Shown here piece after piece: positions 1-8,985 of a stretch of DNA of 64,000 nucleotides. Where the stretch lies: positions 806,001 to 870,000 of the forward strand of contig NZ_FUZA01000002.1 of NCBI RefSeq assembly GCF_900167945.1, read 5' to 3'. A program made the position numbers and the translations under genes. Origin of the DNA: Dyadobacter psychrophilus. GTDB lineage: Bacteria; Bacteroidota; Bacteroidia; Cytophagales; Spirosomataceae. The stretch's first letter is position 1. The number at the start of each line of letters is the position of its first letter. The notes under the pieces are model-generated. The model saw nothing but the letters and a program-made list of their open reading frames with translations. It searched no databases and had not been told where the DNA came from.

Positions 1-1
1 A

Positions 2-451
2 GTTGCAAGAAAGCATTTAAGCGAAATGAAGATGTTGTTGGGGGACACTGCTTTGAAATCTCAATCGAGCTGGAAACAATGTGTGATTGCCGGAAAAACG
101 CTTGAAGGAGAAATAAGGGCAAAGGAAAAGAATTACCCGGGAGCAATTTTATTGTTACAAGAGGCTGTTATCGACGAAGATTCACTAAACTACGCCGAGC
201 CGCCGGATTGGCCATTTTCTGTTCGGCAAAATTTAGGCGCAGTGCTGCTGGAAGCTCAGAAATACAAAGACGCAATACGTATCTATGAAGAAGATTTGAA
301 ACTTTATCCCGAAAACGGATGGGCATTACGGGGATTGATGACTGCGTATGAAAAGCTTGGTTATAAAGATCAGTATGAGCAAACCAGAGCCCGTTTTAAA
401 GAGGCCTGGAAGCATGCAGATATAGAAATTTCCTCGTCCAGGATTTTGTAG
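2..451 (+). CDS. C-terminal part of a TPR-repeat protein (partial)
   Basis: The reading frame is open from the second base of the window, so the gene begins upstream and the ATG at 26 is probably internal. The visible ~149 residues contain tetratricopeptide-like helical pairs: one around 'AIRIYEEDLKLYPENGWALRGL' style spacing (conserved Ala/Tyr/Pro positions near residues 80-105 of the visible part) and a preceding degenerate unit. The sequence 'YPENGWALRGLMTAYEKLG' is typical of the last TPR of Bacteroidota tetratricopeptide proteins that end in 'ARFKEAW'. The role cannot be told from the C-terminus; TPR arrays mediate protein contacts. It converges with the cation-efflux gene, with 23 bases between the stops. 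Confidence 0.7.
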   Translation, partial: VARKHLSEMKMLLGDTALKSQSSWKQCVIAGKTLEGEIRAKEKNYPGAILLLQEAVIDEDSLNYAEPPDWPFSVRQNLGAVLLEAQKYKDAIRIYEEDLKLYPENGWALRGLMTAYEKLGYKDQYEQTRARFKEAWKHADIEISSSRIL

Positions 452-474
452 TCAGACAATAGGTTGTTAATCAA

Positions 475-1392
475 TCAAATCATCCATTTTCTTTCGGTCG
501 TGAAAGAAATCGTAAGCCACATTTCATAGTCTCCTTTGATCTGATCGTATAATTCCTGCCGGATTTGATCTAACCGGGAAACGGTTGTGCCAGATAGACT
601 TTTTGGCAGCAAAAAGTCAATTTCAATGGTATAGCTGTTTCCCGTTTTGGCAACCCGGACCCAGGAATCTAAAAATTGATACTGTTGGCATATCTTTTCA
701 GAAGCATCATGAATTTTGTCTTCAACCTCGTCGTCAGGGGCAAATTGCAGCAATTCCCGAACATTCTTCCAAAATGTGTTAGCTGGAATCCGCAGGAATA
801 CCAATGAGATAATAAAAACCATCGCCGGATCCAGATAGGGGATCAGGTGTGCGAGCGGTCCGGCTTTCAGAAAATAACCCAGCGAAAGCACGCAAAGCAC
901 GCCCATACTCAACCAGGCGTCCAGTTGCCACTCCGTAGATTCAATGCGCAGGTATTCCGAACCAAGCTCCGACGCTTTGTTTTTGAAAAACAGCCAGAGC
1001 AGGAAGCAGACAATGATGGAGGCGATCAGATAGGGCAGGGCTACGTCCAGCTCGACCGTTTTGCCACCGTTAATGATATCGATTACCGATGTGGCGAGAG
1101 AATAAAGGCACAGGAAAATGATAACAGAAGACTGGAGCGTGATTGCAAACGGCTGAAATTGCGATCGTCCAAATGGCAGGTTATCGTCATCGGGTTTACG
1201 AATGAAGTTGTTGACCAGCAGCGAAACGCCAGACAGGCTCAGGCCCACCATAGAGAAAAGCGCATCAAAAATAATGGACTTGGAGTCGCCGGCAATCCCC
1301 ACGCCAATTGCCCAGGCGGTTAAAACCGAGCCTATTGCAATGGAAACTTTGATAAGTTTTCTTTCCTGGATCCTTTTCTGCCGGGAGCTCAT
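475..1392 (-). CDS. cation diffusion facilitator (CDF) family transporter
   Basis: A 305-residue integral membrane protein of usual CDF length. Predicted helices lie at about residues 13-33, 40-60, 83-105, 120-140, 158-178 and 184-202, followed by a ~95-residue soluble C-terminal domain, the normal CDF layout. The helix-2 stretch 'DSKSIIFDALFSMVG' and the helix-5 stretch 'WQLDAWLSMGVL' match the places where CDF proteins carry their metal-binding Asp residues. By family it would export a divalent cation such as Zn2+, Fe2+ or Mn2+ in exchange for protons; the metal cannot be assigned. A hairpin at 1487-1515 separates it from the upstream SusD gene, so it is probably transcribed on its own. Confidence 0.85.
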   Translation of the reverse strand: MSSRQKRIQERKLIKVSIAIGSVLTAWAIGVGIAGDSKSIIFDALFSMVGLSLSGVSLLVNNFIRKPDDDNLPFGRSQFQPFAITLQSSVIIFLCLYSLATSVIDIINGGKTVELDVALPYLIASIIVCFLLWLFFKNKASELGSEYLRIESTEWQLDAWLSMGVLCVLSLGYFLKAGPLAHLIPYLDPAMVFIISLVFLRIPANTFWKNVRELLQFAPDDEVEDKIHDASEKICQQYQFLDSWVRVAKTGNSYTIEIDFLLPKSLSGTTVSRLDQIRQELYDQIKGDYEMWLTISFTTERKWMI

Positions 1393-1486
1393 CTACTTTG
1401 AATTTTACATTAAAAACCCTTGTGATCCATTGATAATTCCAAGAGCATCATGTGCCACTACTTTGGATGAGTTTATTACTTTGCGA

Positions 1487-1515
1487 GGGTGCCTCATTTG
1501 CTATCTGAGGCACCC
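1487..1515 (-). terminator. hairpin after the first SusD gene
   Basis: A perfect 10-bp inverted repeat, GGGTGCCTCA / TGAGGCACCC with a 9-base loop, lies 24 bases past the SusD stop. There is only a weak T-rich tail on the minus strand, so it may act as an intrinsic terminator or as a 3'-end stabilising hairpin. Confidence 0.6.
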
Positions 1516-1539
1516 CCGCCAGTGAGGCATTAGACTGGG

Positions 1540-3078
1540 TTAATAACCAGGATTCTGGTACATTTTTGTCGGATCGAGCTTGTATTCGTCAAACGGGATC
1601 GGGTAGAAACGGTCTTTTGGGCCAAAGTTTGAAAGTTTGGCAAGGCCGAAATTATCCTGACTTTTTGCTTTGAAATATGCTACAAGCTCGTCGGTTGTGA
1701 AGAAGCGTAGCAGGTCAAACCAGCGGTGGTTTTCAAAAGCAAGCTCTGCGCGGCGCTCATGCAGGATCGCGAGTTTTAATGTTGGGTATTTAGAGCGGTA
1801 AGTCGTGTTGCGGATAGATTCTGCATATAATGGCAGGCCCGCGCGTTCCCTTACCTGATCCAGGAAACCAATGGCAGCAGGCTCGTTACCCAGATACACG
1901 TTGACTTCGGCCAACATTAGAATTACATCGGCGTAACGGATCAATATCCAGTCATTTCCTCCAAAACCCTGGTTCGTCGCTGCTGGGCTTGCATCACGGT
2001 ATTTGGTAATAAAGTAATCACGTACGATCGGATCGTTGGCAAACTTAATGTTGAAATCCTTTCTGACATCGGCTTCTTCGTAGTCCAGCACAAGATCAGG
2101 AGTAACATTGCCGCCTGCGCCTGTTGAAGTGATAAGCGAATTAATCGTTTCACCCCTGGCCTGATTGTTCCGCGCAATGGCCGATGAAAAATTAATGTCG
2201 CCCTGTTTGTTAACAACCTGGAAAATGATCTCCGGAACCGTAGATTTTTTAGCCACATCAAAAACATCGGCATACGGGATCTCTTTCAACGTCCCGAATG
2301 TGCGCAGGTCATAACAGGCCGTCAAGTAATTTTTGGCCTGCGTCAGATTTGCCGTCCGGTTTGATTGGTCCAGCGTAGTCGCCATCGTCAGGTACACTTG
2401 TCCGAGCAATGCATTTGCGGCCGCTTTGGTCACTTTTCCTTTTAATGCAGTCGCCTGCACATTAGGTAGCGGGCTGTTAACGGCTTCGGTGAGGTCGGTG
2501 ACAATCTGCTGGTAAACCACATCCTGTTTTTCCCGAAACGTGTTTTGCTGTACTTCGGCAAATGTCAATGGCCTGGTAATCAAGGGTACATCGCCCCATC
2601 TGCGCACTAGATGAAAGTAAATAAGCGCACGCATGAACTTCGCTTCGGCCTTATACTTCTCTTTCAGTTCGTTATCGGTAAAATTCACCTTCTCAATTCC
2701 TTCCAGAACCTGATTGGAGCGCGTAATCGTCTGGTATAATGCCAACCAGTGGCTTTTGAGATAAGTGTTACTGGGCAGAAGTGAAAAGTCATTGAACTGA
2801 AACGGTTCACCTGCATTAGACTGGTTATCATTCCTACCTGTGTTGTCAGAACGCTCCTCACTGTAAAGCGCGCTTGTCTCTCCGATACCATTGCCATTAC
2901 GCAGCGATTGGTAAATGCCGTTTACGGCCGCTTCCACTTCGCCGGGCGATTGGTAAAAAGATGCATTGGAAACTGCATTCGGGTCTTCCAGATCAATAAA
3001 ATCAGTGGAGCAGGAACTGAGCACGCAAAGGGCGAACCCGGTAATGATATGTGTTAATTTATATTTTTTGTCAAACAT
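1540..3078 (-). CDS. SusD/RagB family nutrient-binding outer membrane lipoprotein
   Basis: A 512-residue SusD-like lipoprotein. The N-terminus has a hydrophobic signal followed by the lipobox 'VLSSC' (Cys23). The N-terminal SusD-like domain (about 30-220) has TPR-like helices and the typical stretch 'AEAKFMRALIYFHLVRRWGDVPLITRP' in pattern; the C-terminal RagB/SusD domain ends in the canonical 'DRFYPIPFDEYKLDPTKM..NPGY'. It lies 10 bases downstream of the SusC gene in the same direction, so the two form an operon. SusD proteins cap the SusC channel and bind the glycan or peptide at the cell surface. No glycoside hydrolase is directly attached, so the substrate is unknown. Confidence 0.95.
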   Translation of the reverse strand: MFDKKYKLTHIITGFALCVLSSCSTDFIDLEDPNAVSNASFYQSPGEVEAAVNGIYQSLRNGNGIGETSALYSEERSDNTGRNDNQSNAGEPFQFNDFSLLPSNTYLKSHWLALYQTITRSNQVLEGIEKVNFTDNELKEKYKAEAKFMRALIYFHLVRRWGDVPLITRPLTFAEVQQNTFREKQDVVYQQIVTDLTEAVNSPLPNVQATALKGKVTKAAANALLGQVYLTMATTLDQSNRTANLTQAKNYLTACYDLRTFGTLKEIPYADVFDVAKKSTVPEIIFQVVNKQGDINFSSAIARNNQARGETINSLITSTGAGGNVTPDLVLDYEEADVRKDFNIKFANDPIVRDYFITKYRDASPAATNQGFGGNDWILIRYADVILMLAEVNVYLGNEPAAIGFLDQVRERAGLPLYAESIRNTTYRSKYPTLKLAILHERRAELAFENHRWFDLLRFFTTDELVAYFKAKSQDNFGLAKLSNFGPKDRFYPIPFDEYKLDPTKMYQNPGY

Positions 3079-3088
3079 AGCTGCTTAA

Positions 3089-6000
3089 TTAAAAAGTGAT
3101 GCGTGCGCCGATGTTGTAGGCACGGGCAAGAGGATATTTACCAAAATCTACACCCGGCGTAAGGTTGGAGCCATTGTTGTAGTCCACTTCCGGGTTATAG
3201 CCAAGATATTTGGTCAATGTAAATGCATTGTCTACCCCCACGTAAATCCGCAGGTTACTGATCGCATTTTTGCTGATCTGGGCGATCTGAGGGAAGTTAT
3301 AGGCCAATGTCAGATTGGTACATCTCAAAAATGATCCGTCTTGCAGATAGAATGTGGAAAGGCGCGTGCTGTTGCTTTGCGTGCCTCCACGCGCCGCGCG
3401 GTACACTTTGCCATCGCCTGGCTGCGCTTCGGAGCGGTAACGGTTCAGCACTTTGGAATACTGGTTACCCGAACCTTCCATATTGTAAATGTAATAATCC
3501 TGCCCATCCAGCACCTGGTTTCCGTAAATTCCATTGAACGACGAACTGAAATCGAAATTCTTGTAGCTGGCCGAGATGGCAAATCCATAAGTGAACTTAG
3601 GATGCGGTGTGCCGATCACCTGCTTATCCGTGTCATTAACAACACCATCGCCATTGATATCTTCAAAATAAAGATCACCCGGACGAAGCGGGTTTGTTGA
3701 AGCCGTTGAACGCGCCGGGCCTTTCAGCTCATAACCGTCAGGGAATTTCTGTGTTGAAGCATTGTAAACTGCATTGTCGGCAGCCAGGTTTTCCATATCC
3801 GACTCGCGCACCATGCCTTTTACCTTGAAACCATAAAACATCCCGATCGGCTGTCCCTGCTGGGTAATGTGTGTAATGTAAGAGCGTTCCGCACCGGTTG
3901 AAAGTATGGTGTTCGCACCGCCCATATCTAGCACTTTGTTGCGGTTCAGGGAGAAATTGCCACTTACGTTCAGGTTAAATTCGCGCTTTGAAATGATGCG
4001 TGCATCAGCCTGGATATCGAAACCGGTGTTCTGCACTTTTGAATTTCTGAGGTTTGTCAAGATTGTCGAAGAACCTGAAATCGCCGATAGTGGCTGGTTG
4101 AACAACAAATTATAAGAACGGCTCAAATAATAGTTTGCAATGATGGAAAGTCTGTCTTCAAACAGCCCCAGGTCGAGCCCCACATTGTATTGCGAAGTAG
4201 ACTCCCAGCCCAGGTTTTGATCCTTGATTCCTTCGGCCCACAATGCGGTATTAACCGATCCGTTTCCAAAAACAACACCGCCCGGAGCGGCCATGGTTTG
4301 CAGGAAGTTGTAGTTCCCAATATTGTTGTTCCCGCTTAATCCCCAGCTTGCCCGTAATTTCATGGTGGAAGCTTTGCCCAGCAAATCATTATAGAATGGT
4401 TCGTTGGAAATGTTCCAGCCTGCCGAAACAGACGGGAAGCTTCCCCAGCGGTTATTGGGACCGAAACGCGAGGACCCATCGGTGCGGAAAGATGCCGTCA
4501 GGTAATATTTATTGTCAAAATTGTAAACTGCGCGAGCCAGGTAGGAAAGCAATGTCCAGTTGGTTTTTCCGGTGCCGTCGCTTTCTGGATTCCCTGTGTT
4601 CAACCCGAAATAAATGGCATCCGCACCTTTTCCGGTAATTTCCTCGATACGGTCGTTTTGGAATCCGCGCGCGGTCACTGAGATTACGTCCCGTTTATTC
4701 TGCTGTGCCGTGTAACCCAGCAATCCATCGAAATTGTGTTTACCCCATGCTTTTTTATAATTCAGGGTAAATTCCGCAAGTTTGTCCATAAAGCTCACAT
4801 TCCGGGCCACTGCATTGGCTGCTGCTACGGCTTGCGGTGATCCGGGGGCATTTGCGCCCTCACTCAGGCTCGTTGGCCGGTAGAACTCATATTTTTCATT
4901 GTAAGTCTGTAATCCCAGGTTTACTTTGAAGGTCAGATCTTTAATGATTTCAAACGTGGCGAAACCATTGTACGTGCCGCGCTGGCCGGACCGGTTAATG
5001 TGCGTTTCTGTTGCAAGCGCCACCGGGTTCTCAATAGATTGCAGCCCAAATCCCGAGCTCAATGCCGCTGCCTCATTTTTGGCAAGAGAACCATCTTCGT
5101 TATACGCTTTAAAAATGGGCATATACACAAGCGCTCCAAGAATAGGGCCTTGGTTAAAGCGTCCTTCCTGCACTTCTCTGTTGGTATTATAAGTGTATGC
5201 CAGGTTGGCTCCGACTTTCAATTTCTTGTTAACGTCGGCATCAATGTTCGCCCGGAAGTTGGTGCGTTCCTGCTTGGTGCTCAGGATAATGCCCTGTTGG
5301 GTAAGGTGCCCTCCGCTAATCGCATAGCGAAGCCCTTTTTGACCTCCGCTGAAACTGATGTTATGACGGCTCACCGGCGCGTTGCGGTAAAGCTCGTCCT
5401 GCCAGTCGGTGTTATATTTAGGCGTGATAAGTTGCTGGCTGGCGAAATCATAAATGTCCGTCGGGATACTCACAGACCCGGCGCTGCCGCCCAGGTTTTT
5501 GATCCGGGTTGCATTGTCGTCCGAAAACATCGCATCGTTCCATGGCTTACCACCATTGACCATCAGGTCGCGATATGTGTTGTTACGGCCATCGATCAGC
5601 AATTGGGAAAACTCGGACGAATTGAGCATATCGACCTTTTTCGCCAGCTGATGCACTCCGAACTGATAATCGTATTCCAGTTTTCCTTTGCCCTCCTTAC
5701 CGCGCTTCGTTGTAATCAAAACCACACCGCCTGCTGCACGTGAACCATAAATGGCCGCCGATGCAGCGTCTTTCAATATATCGATCGATTCAATGTCGTT
5801 GGGATTGATGAAAACGTCATTGCCAGCCGGATAGCCATCAATCACGTAAAGCGGATCGGAGCTTGCATTGATGGAGCCGACACCCCGAACACGGATTTTC
5901 GTGCCCACGTAGGGTGCACCACTCACTTGTGAAATCTGCACGCCTGCCACTTTTCCAACCAGGGCCTGTCCCACAGTCGGTGTAGTCAAGTTCAGCTCTT

Positions 6001-6448
6001 TTGCTTTCACACTCGAAACCGCTCCTGTCAGATCGCTTTTTCTGAGTGTCTGATAACCCACCGCAACAACCTCGTCGAGCATCATTGCATCTTGCTTCAA
6101 TTGAACATTCAATGGCTTTTCATCTGATATCACCACTTCCTGAGCAAGAAATCCAACGAAAGAAAACACGAGGGTAGATCCGGCGGCCGCGTCGATAACG
6201 AATTCTCCGTTCACATCCGTCACAGCGCCACGACTGTTGTTCCCCTTTTCGACAATGGTAACACCCAGCAACGGGTCGCCATTGTCGTCAAGCACGCGGC
6301 CTGTTACCCGCACTTTTGGTGCATCCTTGCCCGCGTGACTGATTGATACAAGGTGCTCTGGCTTCGCTGCCCTTGCCGGGCTAAACGCACTGAAAACCAA
6401 AGAACCAGCAATTACCACAGGAACAATGGGTAAAAGTAGTTTCTTCAT
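3089..6448 (-). CDS. SusC/RagA family TonB-linked outer membrane transporter
   Basis: An 1119-residue TonB-dependent transporter of the SusC class. Order: signal peptide (1-27, ending 'SPARA'), carboxypeptidase-regulatory-like domain (about 47-120, 'VTGRVLDDNGDPLLGVTI'), TonB-box region 'MLDEVVAVGY', plug domain (about 135-255, with 'RVRGVGSINASSDPLYVIDG' and 'ILKDAASAAIYGSRAAGG'), then a beta-barrel ending in 'AYNIGARITF' with the terminal aromatic residue expected for BAM recognition. It imports a bound oligomer in complex with the SusD lipoprotein encoded 10 bases downstream, powered by TonB-ExbBD. A perfect -7 box is found at 6533-6540, giving a leader of about 75 bases. Confidence 0.96.
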   Translation of the reverse strand: MKKLLLPIVPVVIAGSLVFSAFSPARAAKPEHLVSISHAGKDAPKVRVTGRVLDDNGDPLLGVTIVEKGNNSRGAVTDVNGEFVIDAAAGSTLVFSFVGFLAQEVVISDEKPLNVQLKQDAMMLDEVVAVGYQTLRKSDLTGAVSSVKAKELNLTTPTVGQALVGKVAGVQISQVSGAPYVGTKIRVRGVGSINASSDPLYVIDGYPAGNDVFINPNDIESIDILKDAASAAIYGSRAAGGVVLITTKRGKEGKGKLEYDYQFGVHQLAKKVDMLNSSEFSQLLIDGRNNTYRDLMVNGGKPWNDAMFSDDNATRIKNLGGSAGSVSIPTDIYDFASQQLITPKYNTDWQDELYRNAPVSRHNISFSGGQKGLRYAISGGHLTQQGIILSTKQERTNFRANIDADVNKKLKVGANLAYTYNTNREVQEGRFNQGPILGALVYMPIFKAYNEDGSLAKNEAAALSSGFGLQSIENPVALATETHINRSGQRGTYNGFATFEIIKDLTFKVNLGLQTYNEKYEFYRPTSLSEGANAPGSPQAVAAANAVARNVSFMDKLAEFTLNYKKAWGKHNFDGLLGYTAQQNKRDVISVTARGFQNDRIEEITGKGADAIYFGLNTGNPESDGTGKTNWTLLSYLARAVYNFDNKYYLTASFRTDGSSRFGPNNRWGSFPSVSAGWNISNEPFYNDLLGKASTMKLRASWGLSGNNNIGNYNFLQTMAAPGGVVFGNGSVNTALWAEGIKDQNLGWESTSQYNVGLDLGLFEDRLSIIANYYLSRSYNLLFNQPLSAISGSSTILTNLRNSKVQNTGFDIQADARIISKREFNLNVSGNFSLNRNKVLDMGGANTILSTGAERSYITHITQQGQPIGMFYGFKVKGMVRESDMENLAADNAVYNASTQKFPDGYELKGPARSTASTNPLRPGDLYFEDINGDGVVNDTDKQVIGTPHPKFTYGFAISASYKNFDFSSSFNGIYGNQVLDGQDYYIYNMEGSGNQYSKVLNRYRSEAQPGDGKVYRAARGGTQSNSTRLSTFYLQDGSFLRCTNLTLAYNFPQIAQISKNAISNLRIYVGVDNAFTLTKYLGYNPEVDYNNGSNLTPGVDFGKYPLARAYNIGARITF

Positions 6449-6830
6449 AAAATAAATATAAATTAGATTTTTACATGATGGGAGTTTCAGCTTTTCGCTA
6501 CTTCAAACACAGAAAACGCCCAAATACGGGTGCAAAATTAGCTTCGCCATGTTAAGCCACTAGGCGATAAATGTTATGGTAATGTGAATTTTACAAGAAT
6601 GTAAGTAGGTCTTAGGAAGCATTAATCCCCTCATTCAACTGAATGTTTGAAGTGGCACATTATTTTAGACTGGTTTTTTCGATAAGATAGCGGAACAGCC
6701 AAGCGGAGAGACCTTGCTTTCAACATCTGAAAACGAGAAGGTGATACTTAAAAAGATAATCTGCATATTTAACACAGGGTTAACCTCCAAACCTGGTGGA
6801 TAGCATATTTTAGTGGTTTTAAAAATTTTG
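6449..6830. other. divergent intergenic region
   Basis: This stretch separates the divergent SusC gene and the glycosyltransferase operon. It holds the minus-strand -7 box at 6533-6540. I saw no convincing small gene, RNA or second promoter; short open frames here lack protein-like composition. Confidence 0.6.
6533..6540 (-). promoter_or_regulatory. Bacteroidota -7 promoter box for the first SusC/SusD operon
   Basis: The plus strand reads CAAAATTA, which is TAATTTTG on the minus strand, an exact match to the Bacteroidota TAnnTTTG element. It is about 85 bases upstream of the SusC start. No clear -33 TTTG partner was found, which lowers confidence. Confidence 0.5.
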
Positions 6831-8003
6831 ATGAGAAAAATTAGAGTTGTTTTTTTTGCCGAAATCCTGATTCCCGACTTCGATGGTGCGTCCAGGACCA
6901 TGTATCAACTGTTGGACAGGATTGACGCCGACCGCTTCGAATTTCTCTTTGTCTGCGGCAGCGGGCCGGACCGGATCAATCAGTTCGTGTGCATTAAAAC
7001 GCGCTCATTTAGCATTCCGCTTAATCCTAAATACAAGCTGGCCATTCCTTCATTGACGGCAAACGAAATCAAAATACAGCTGGACGGCTTCAATCCCGAC
7101 GTAATACACATTGCCACGCCGTCACTTTTGGGACACTTTGCTATGACTTATGCCAATGACAGGCAGTTGCCGGTCATCAGCATTTATCACACGCATTTCC
7201 TGAGTTACATTAGTTACTATTTCAAGTATCTGCCTTTTGTGATAAAACCTTTGGAAAACCGCCTTATAGCGATCCAGAATAAATTTTACGAGGCTTGCCG
7301 CAAAGTGTATGTTCCTTCCGTAAGCCTGGCTAATGAACTCATCCAGACCGGAATGTCTGCCGGAAACTTGAAGATCTGGCAGCGCGGTATTGATGCAAAT
7401 TTATTCTCACCGGATAAAAGAAATCCAGACTATCTGAAACGTCTGACTGGTAATGCGCTTCCTACAGTTCTTTTTGCGAGCAGGTTGGTTTGGGAGAAAA
7501 ATCTGGAAACACTGATAGCCGTTTATAACAAATTGAAAGCCGATGGATTTCCTTGCAATTGGGTGATTGCAGGCGATGGATCTGCGATGAAGGATTGCAT
7601 TCGACAAATGCCGGACGCAATTTTTGTAGGTCAGTTGGATCACGATGCATTAGCGGTGCTATACGCTTCTGCCTCCGTTTTTATTTTCCCGTCCTTATCC
7701 GAAACTTTCGGTAATGTGGTGCTGGAAGCGATGGCATCAGGATTGGTTCCTGTCATTGCGGACGGTGGTGGTAGTAAAGATATGGTTATCGATGGTGTCA
7801 ATGGTTTCAGATGCGAGCCCAACAATGCAAGTGATTATGCTGAGAAAATCCGGATGATCCTGGGTGATCCGACATTGCAGAAGCAACTTTCCCGAAATGC
7901 GGTAAGCCATAGTAAAGCTTTTGACTGGGAACAACTGGCTAAGATTTACTTCAATGATCTGCAAGAATTAGCCGCATCTGTTACTGAAAACCTGAGAGCT
8001 TGA
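6831..8003 (+). CDS. glycosyltransferase family 4 (GT-B fold)
   Basis: A 390-residue GT4-type glycosyltransferase. The N-terminal Rossmann half begins 'RVVFFAEILIPDFDGASRT', and the C-terminal half has 'VLFASRLVWEKNLETL' and the donor-binding signature 'SETFGNVVLEAMASG' (EX7E-type, near residues 284-298). I start at the ATG at 6831 instead of the in-frame GTG at 6813 because the protein motif begins immediately after it. The family makes retaining glycosyl transfers from nucleotide sugars to lipid or polysaccharide acceptors; sequence style is close to alpha-mannosyl/glucosyl transferases of glycolipid synthesis. Its stop overlaps the start of the next gene by 4 bases, so the three genes 6831-10149 are probably translated as one operon. 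Confidence 0.9.
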   Translation: MRKIRVVFFAEILIPDFDGASRTMYQLLDRIDADRFEFLFVCGSGPDRINQFVCIKTRSFSIPLNPKYKLAIPSLTANEIKIQLDGFNPDVIHIATPSLLGHFAMTYANDRQLPVISIYHTHFLSYISYYFKYLPFVIKPLENRLIAIQNKFYEACRKVYVPSVSLANELIQTGMSAGNLKIWQRGIDANLFSPDKRNPDYLKRLTGNALPTVLFASRLVWEKNLETLIAVYNKLKADGFPCNWVIAGDGSAMKDCIRQMPDAIFVGQLDHDALAVLYASASVFIFPSLSETFGNVVLEAMASGLVPVIADGGGSKDMVIDGVNGFRCEPNNASDYAEKIRMILGDPTLQKQLSRNAVSHSKAFDWEQLAKIYFNDLQELAASVTENLRA

Positions 8004-8983
8004 GAAAACGTCCACGTTATATAAAAGTCATTAAGGCGGTGCTTGTGGTGAGCATGCTCGTGCTGCTTTGGCAATATGTAAAAGTCATAGATCCGCAACA
8101 GGTGCGCGCTGCTTTAATGAAGGTTGGGGTTGGTTTTGGCTGGGTAATCCTCAGTACCAGTCTGGCTTATGCACTCGGTACATGGGGGTGGTGGTATTGC
8201 CTGGGTGATTCCAGAACGAGCATTCCAAAAATTGATTTGTTTATGATCCGGCATGTCTGCGAAACAGTCGGTTTGTTTAATCCGGCGAGTTTTGCGGGAG
8301 GTGATATGCTTAAAATTGTGCTGTTAAGGCCGTATTCTGTGAGCCAGCCGACGGTTGTGACGTCAGTGATTATTTCCAGGATTTTAATGATTTTAAGTCA
8401 AATTTGCCTTTTGATCCTGGCAGTCCTTTGGTTTTATTTTCATGGAAAGCTACCAATCCGGGCGTCGCTTCCTAATGTATCTATCCTGCTGATTGCTATC
8501 ATTTGCGTGTCACTGGGTTTGATCATTTACAGAATTCTGGTTTTTGATTTTCATTCCAAAAAATACCCTAAGCTGGCGCGAGCCAAGGCGCGGCTTGTCC
8601 AGGTATGGTCGGAGCTAAACCATTTTTATCGTTCGCACCCTAAGGAAGTCGCATTGGCCTTTATTTTTTTTACGCTCCATTGGGTGGTCGGTTCGCTGGA
8701 ATTTTACATTGTATTAAAACTCTTTGGATACGATGTAACGGTGTTGGACGGTCTTTTGCTGGATATGGGCGTCATCGCAGTGAAAGCGGCGGGTGCATTT
8801 GTGCCGGGTCAGATCGGTGTGGAAGAATTAGGGAATAAGATCATGTTGGCACTGGTTGGGATCAGCAGCATTCCGCTCTGGTTATCCGTTTCGGCTTTAC
8901 GCCGGACCCGTCAATTGTTTTGGATCGTGATTGGGGCGATCTTTTATTCCTTTTTTATATACAAAAAGCGGCTTTACTCCTGA
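8000..8983 (+). CDS. flippase-like / lysylphosphatidylglycerol synthase TM-region family membrane protein
   Basis: A 327-residue polytopic protein resembling the UPF0104/COG0392 family (the membrane half of MprF, also called flippase-like domain). About eight hydrophobic segments are visible, and the C-terminal part has the family-like 'GAFVPGQIGVEELGNKIM' followed by two more helices. The start is a TTG whose last bases overlap the upstream TGA (TTGA), a coupling arrangement; the following 'MRKRPRYIKVIKAV' is a plausible positive-inside N-terminus. Lying between two GT4 enzymes it probably helps move or organise a glycolipid across the inner membrane. That role is inferred from context only. 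Confidence 0.82.
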   Translation: MRKRPRYIKVIKAVLVVSMLVLLWQYVKVIDPQQVRAALMKVGVGFGWVILSTSLAYALGTWGWWYCLGDSRTSIPKIDLFMIRHVCETVGLFNPASFAGGDMLKIVLLRPYSVSQPTVVTSVIISRILMILSQICLLILAVLWFYFHGKLPIRASLPNVSILLIAIICVSLGLIIYRILVFDFHSKKYPKLARAKARLVQVWSELNHFYRSHPKEVALAFIFFTLHWVVGSLEFYIVLKLFGYDVTVLDGLLLDMGVIAVKAAGAFVPGQIGVEELGNKIMLALVGISSIPLWLSVSALRRTRQLFWIVIGAIFYSFFIYKKRLYS

Positions 8984-8985
8984 TT

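Noticed and set aside
6665..6901. 78-residue minus-strand open frame in the first divergent gap
   Set aside because: It overlaps the start of the GT4 gene on the other strand and shows no domain.
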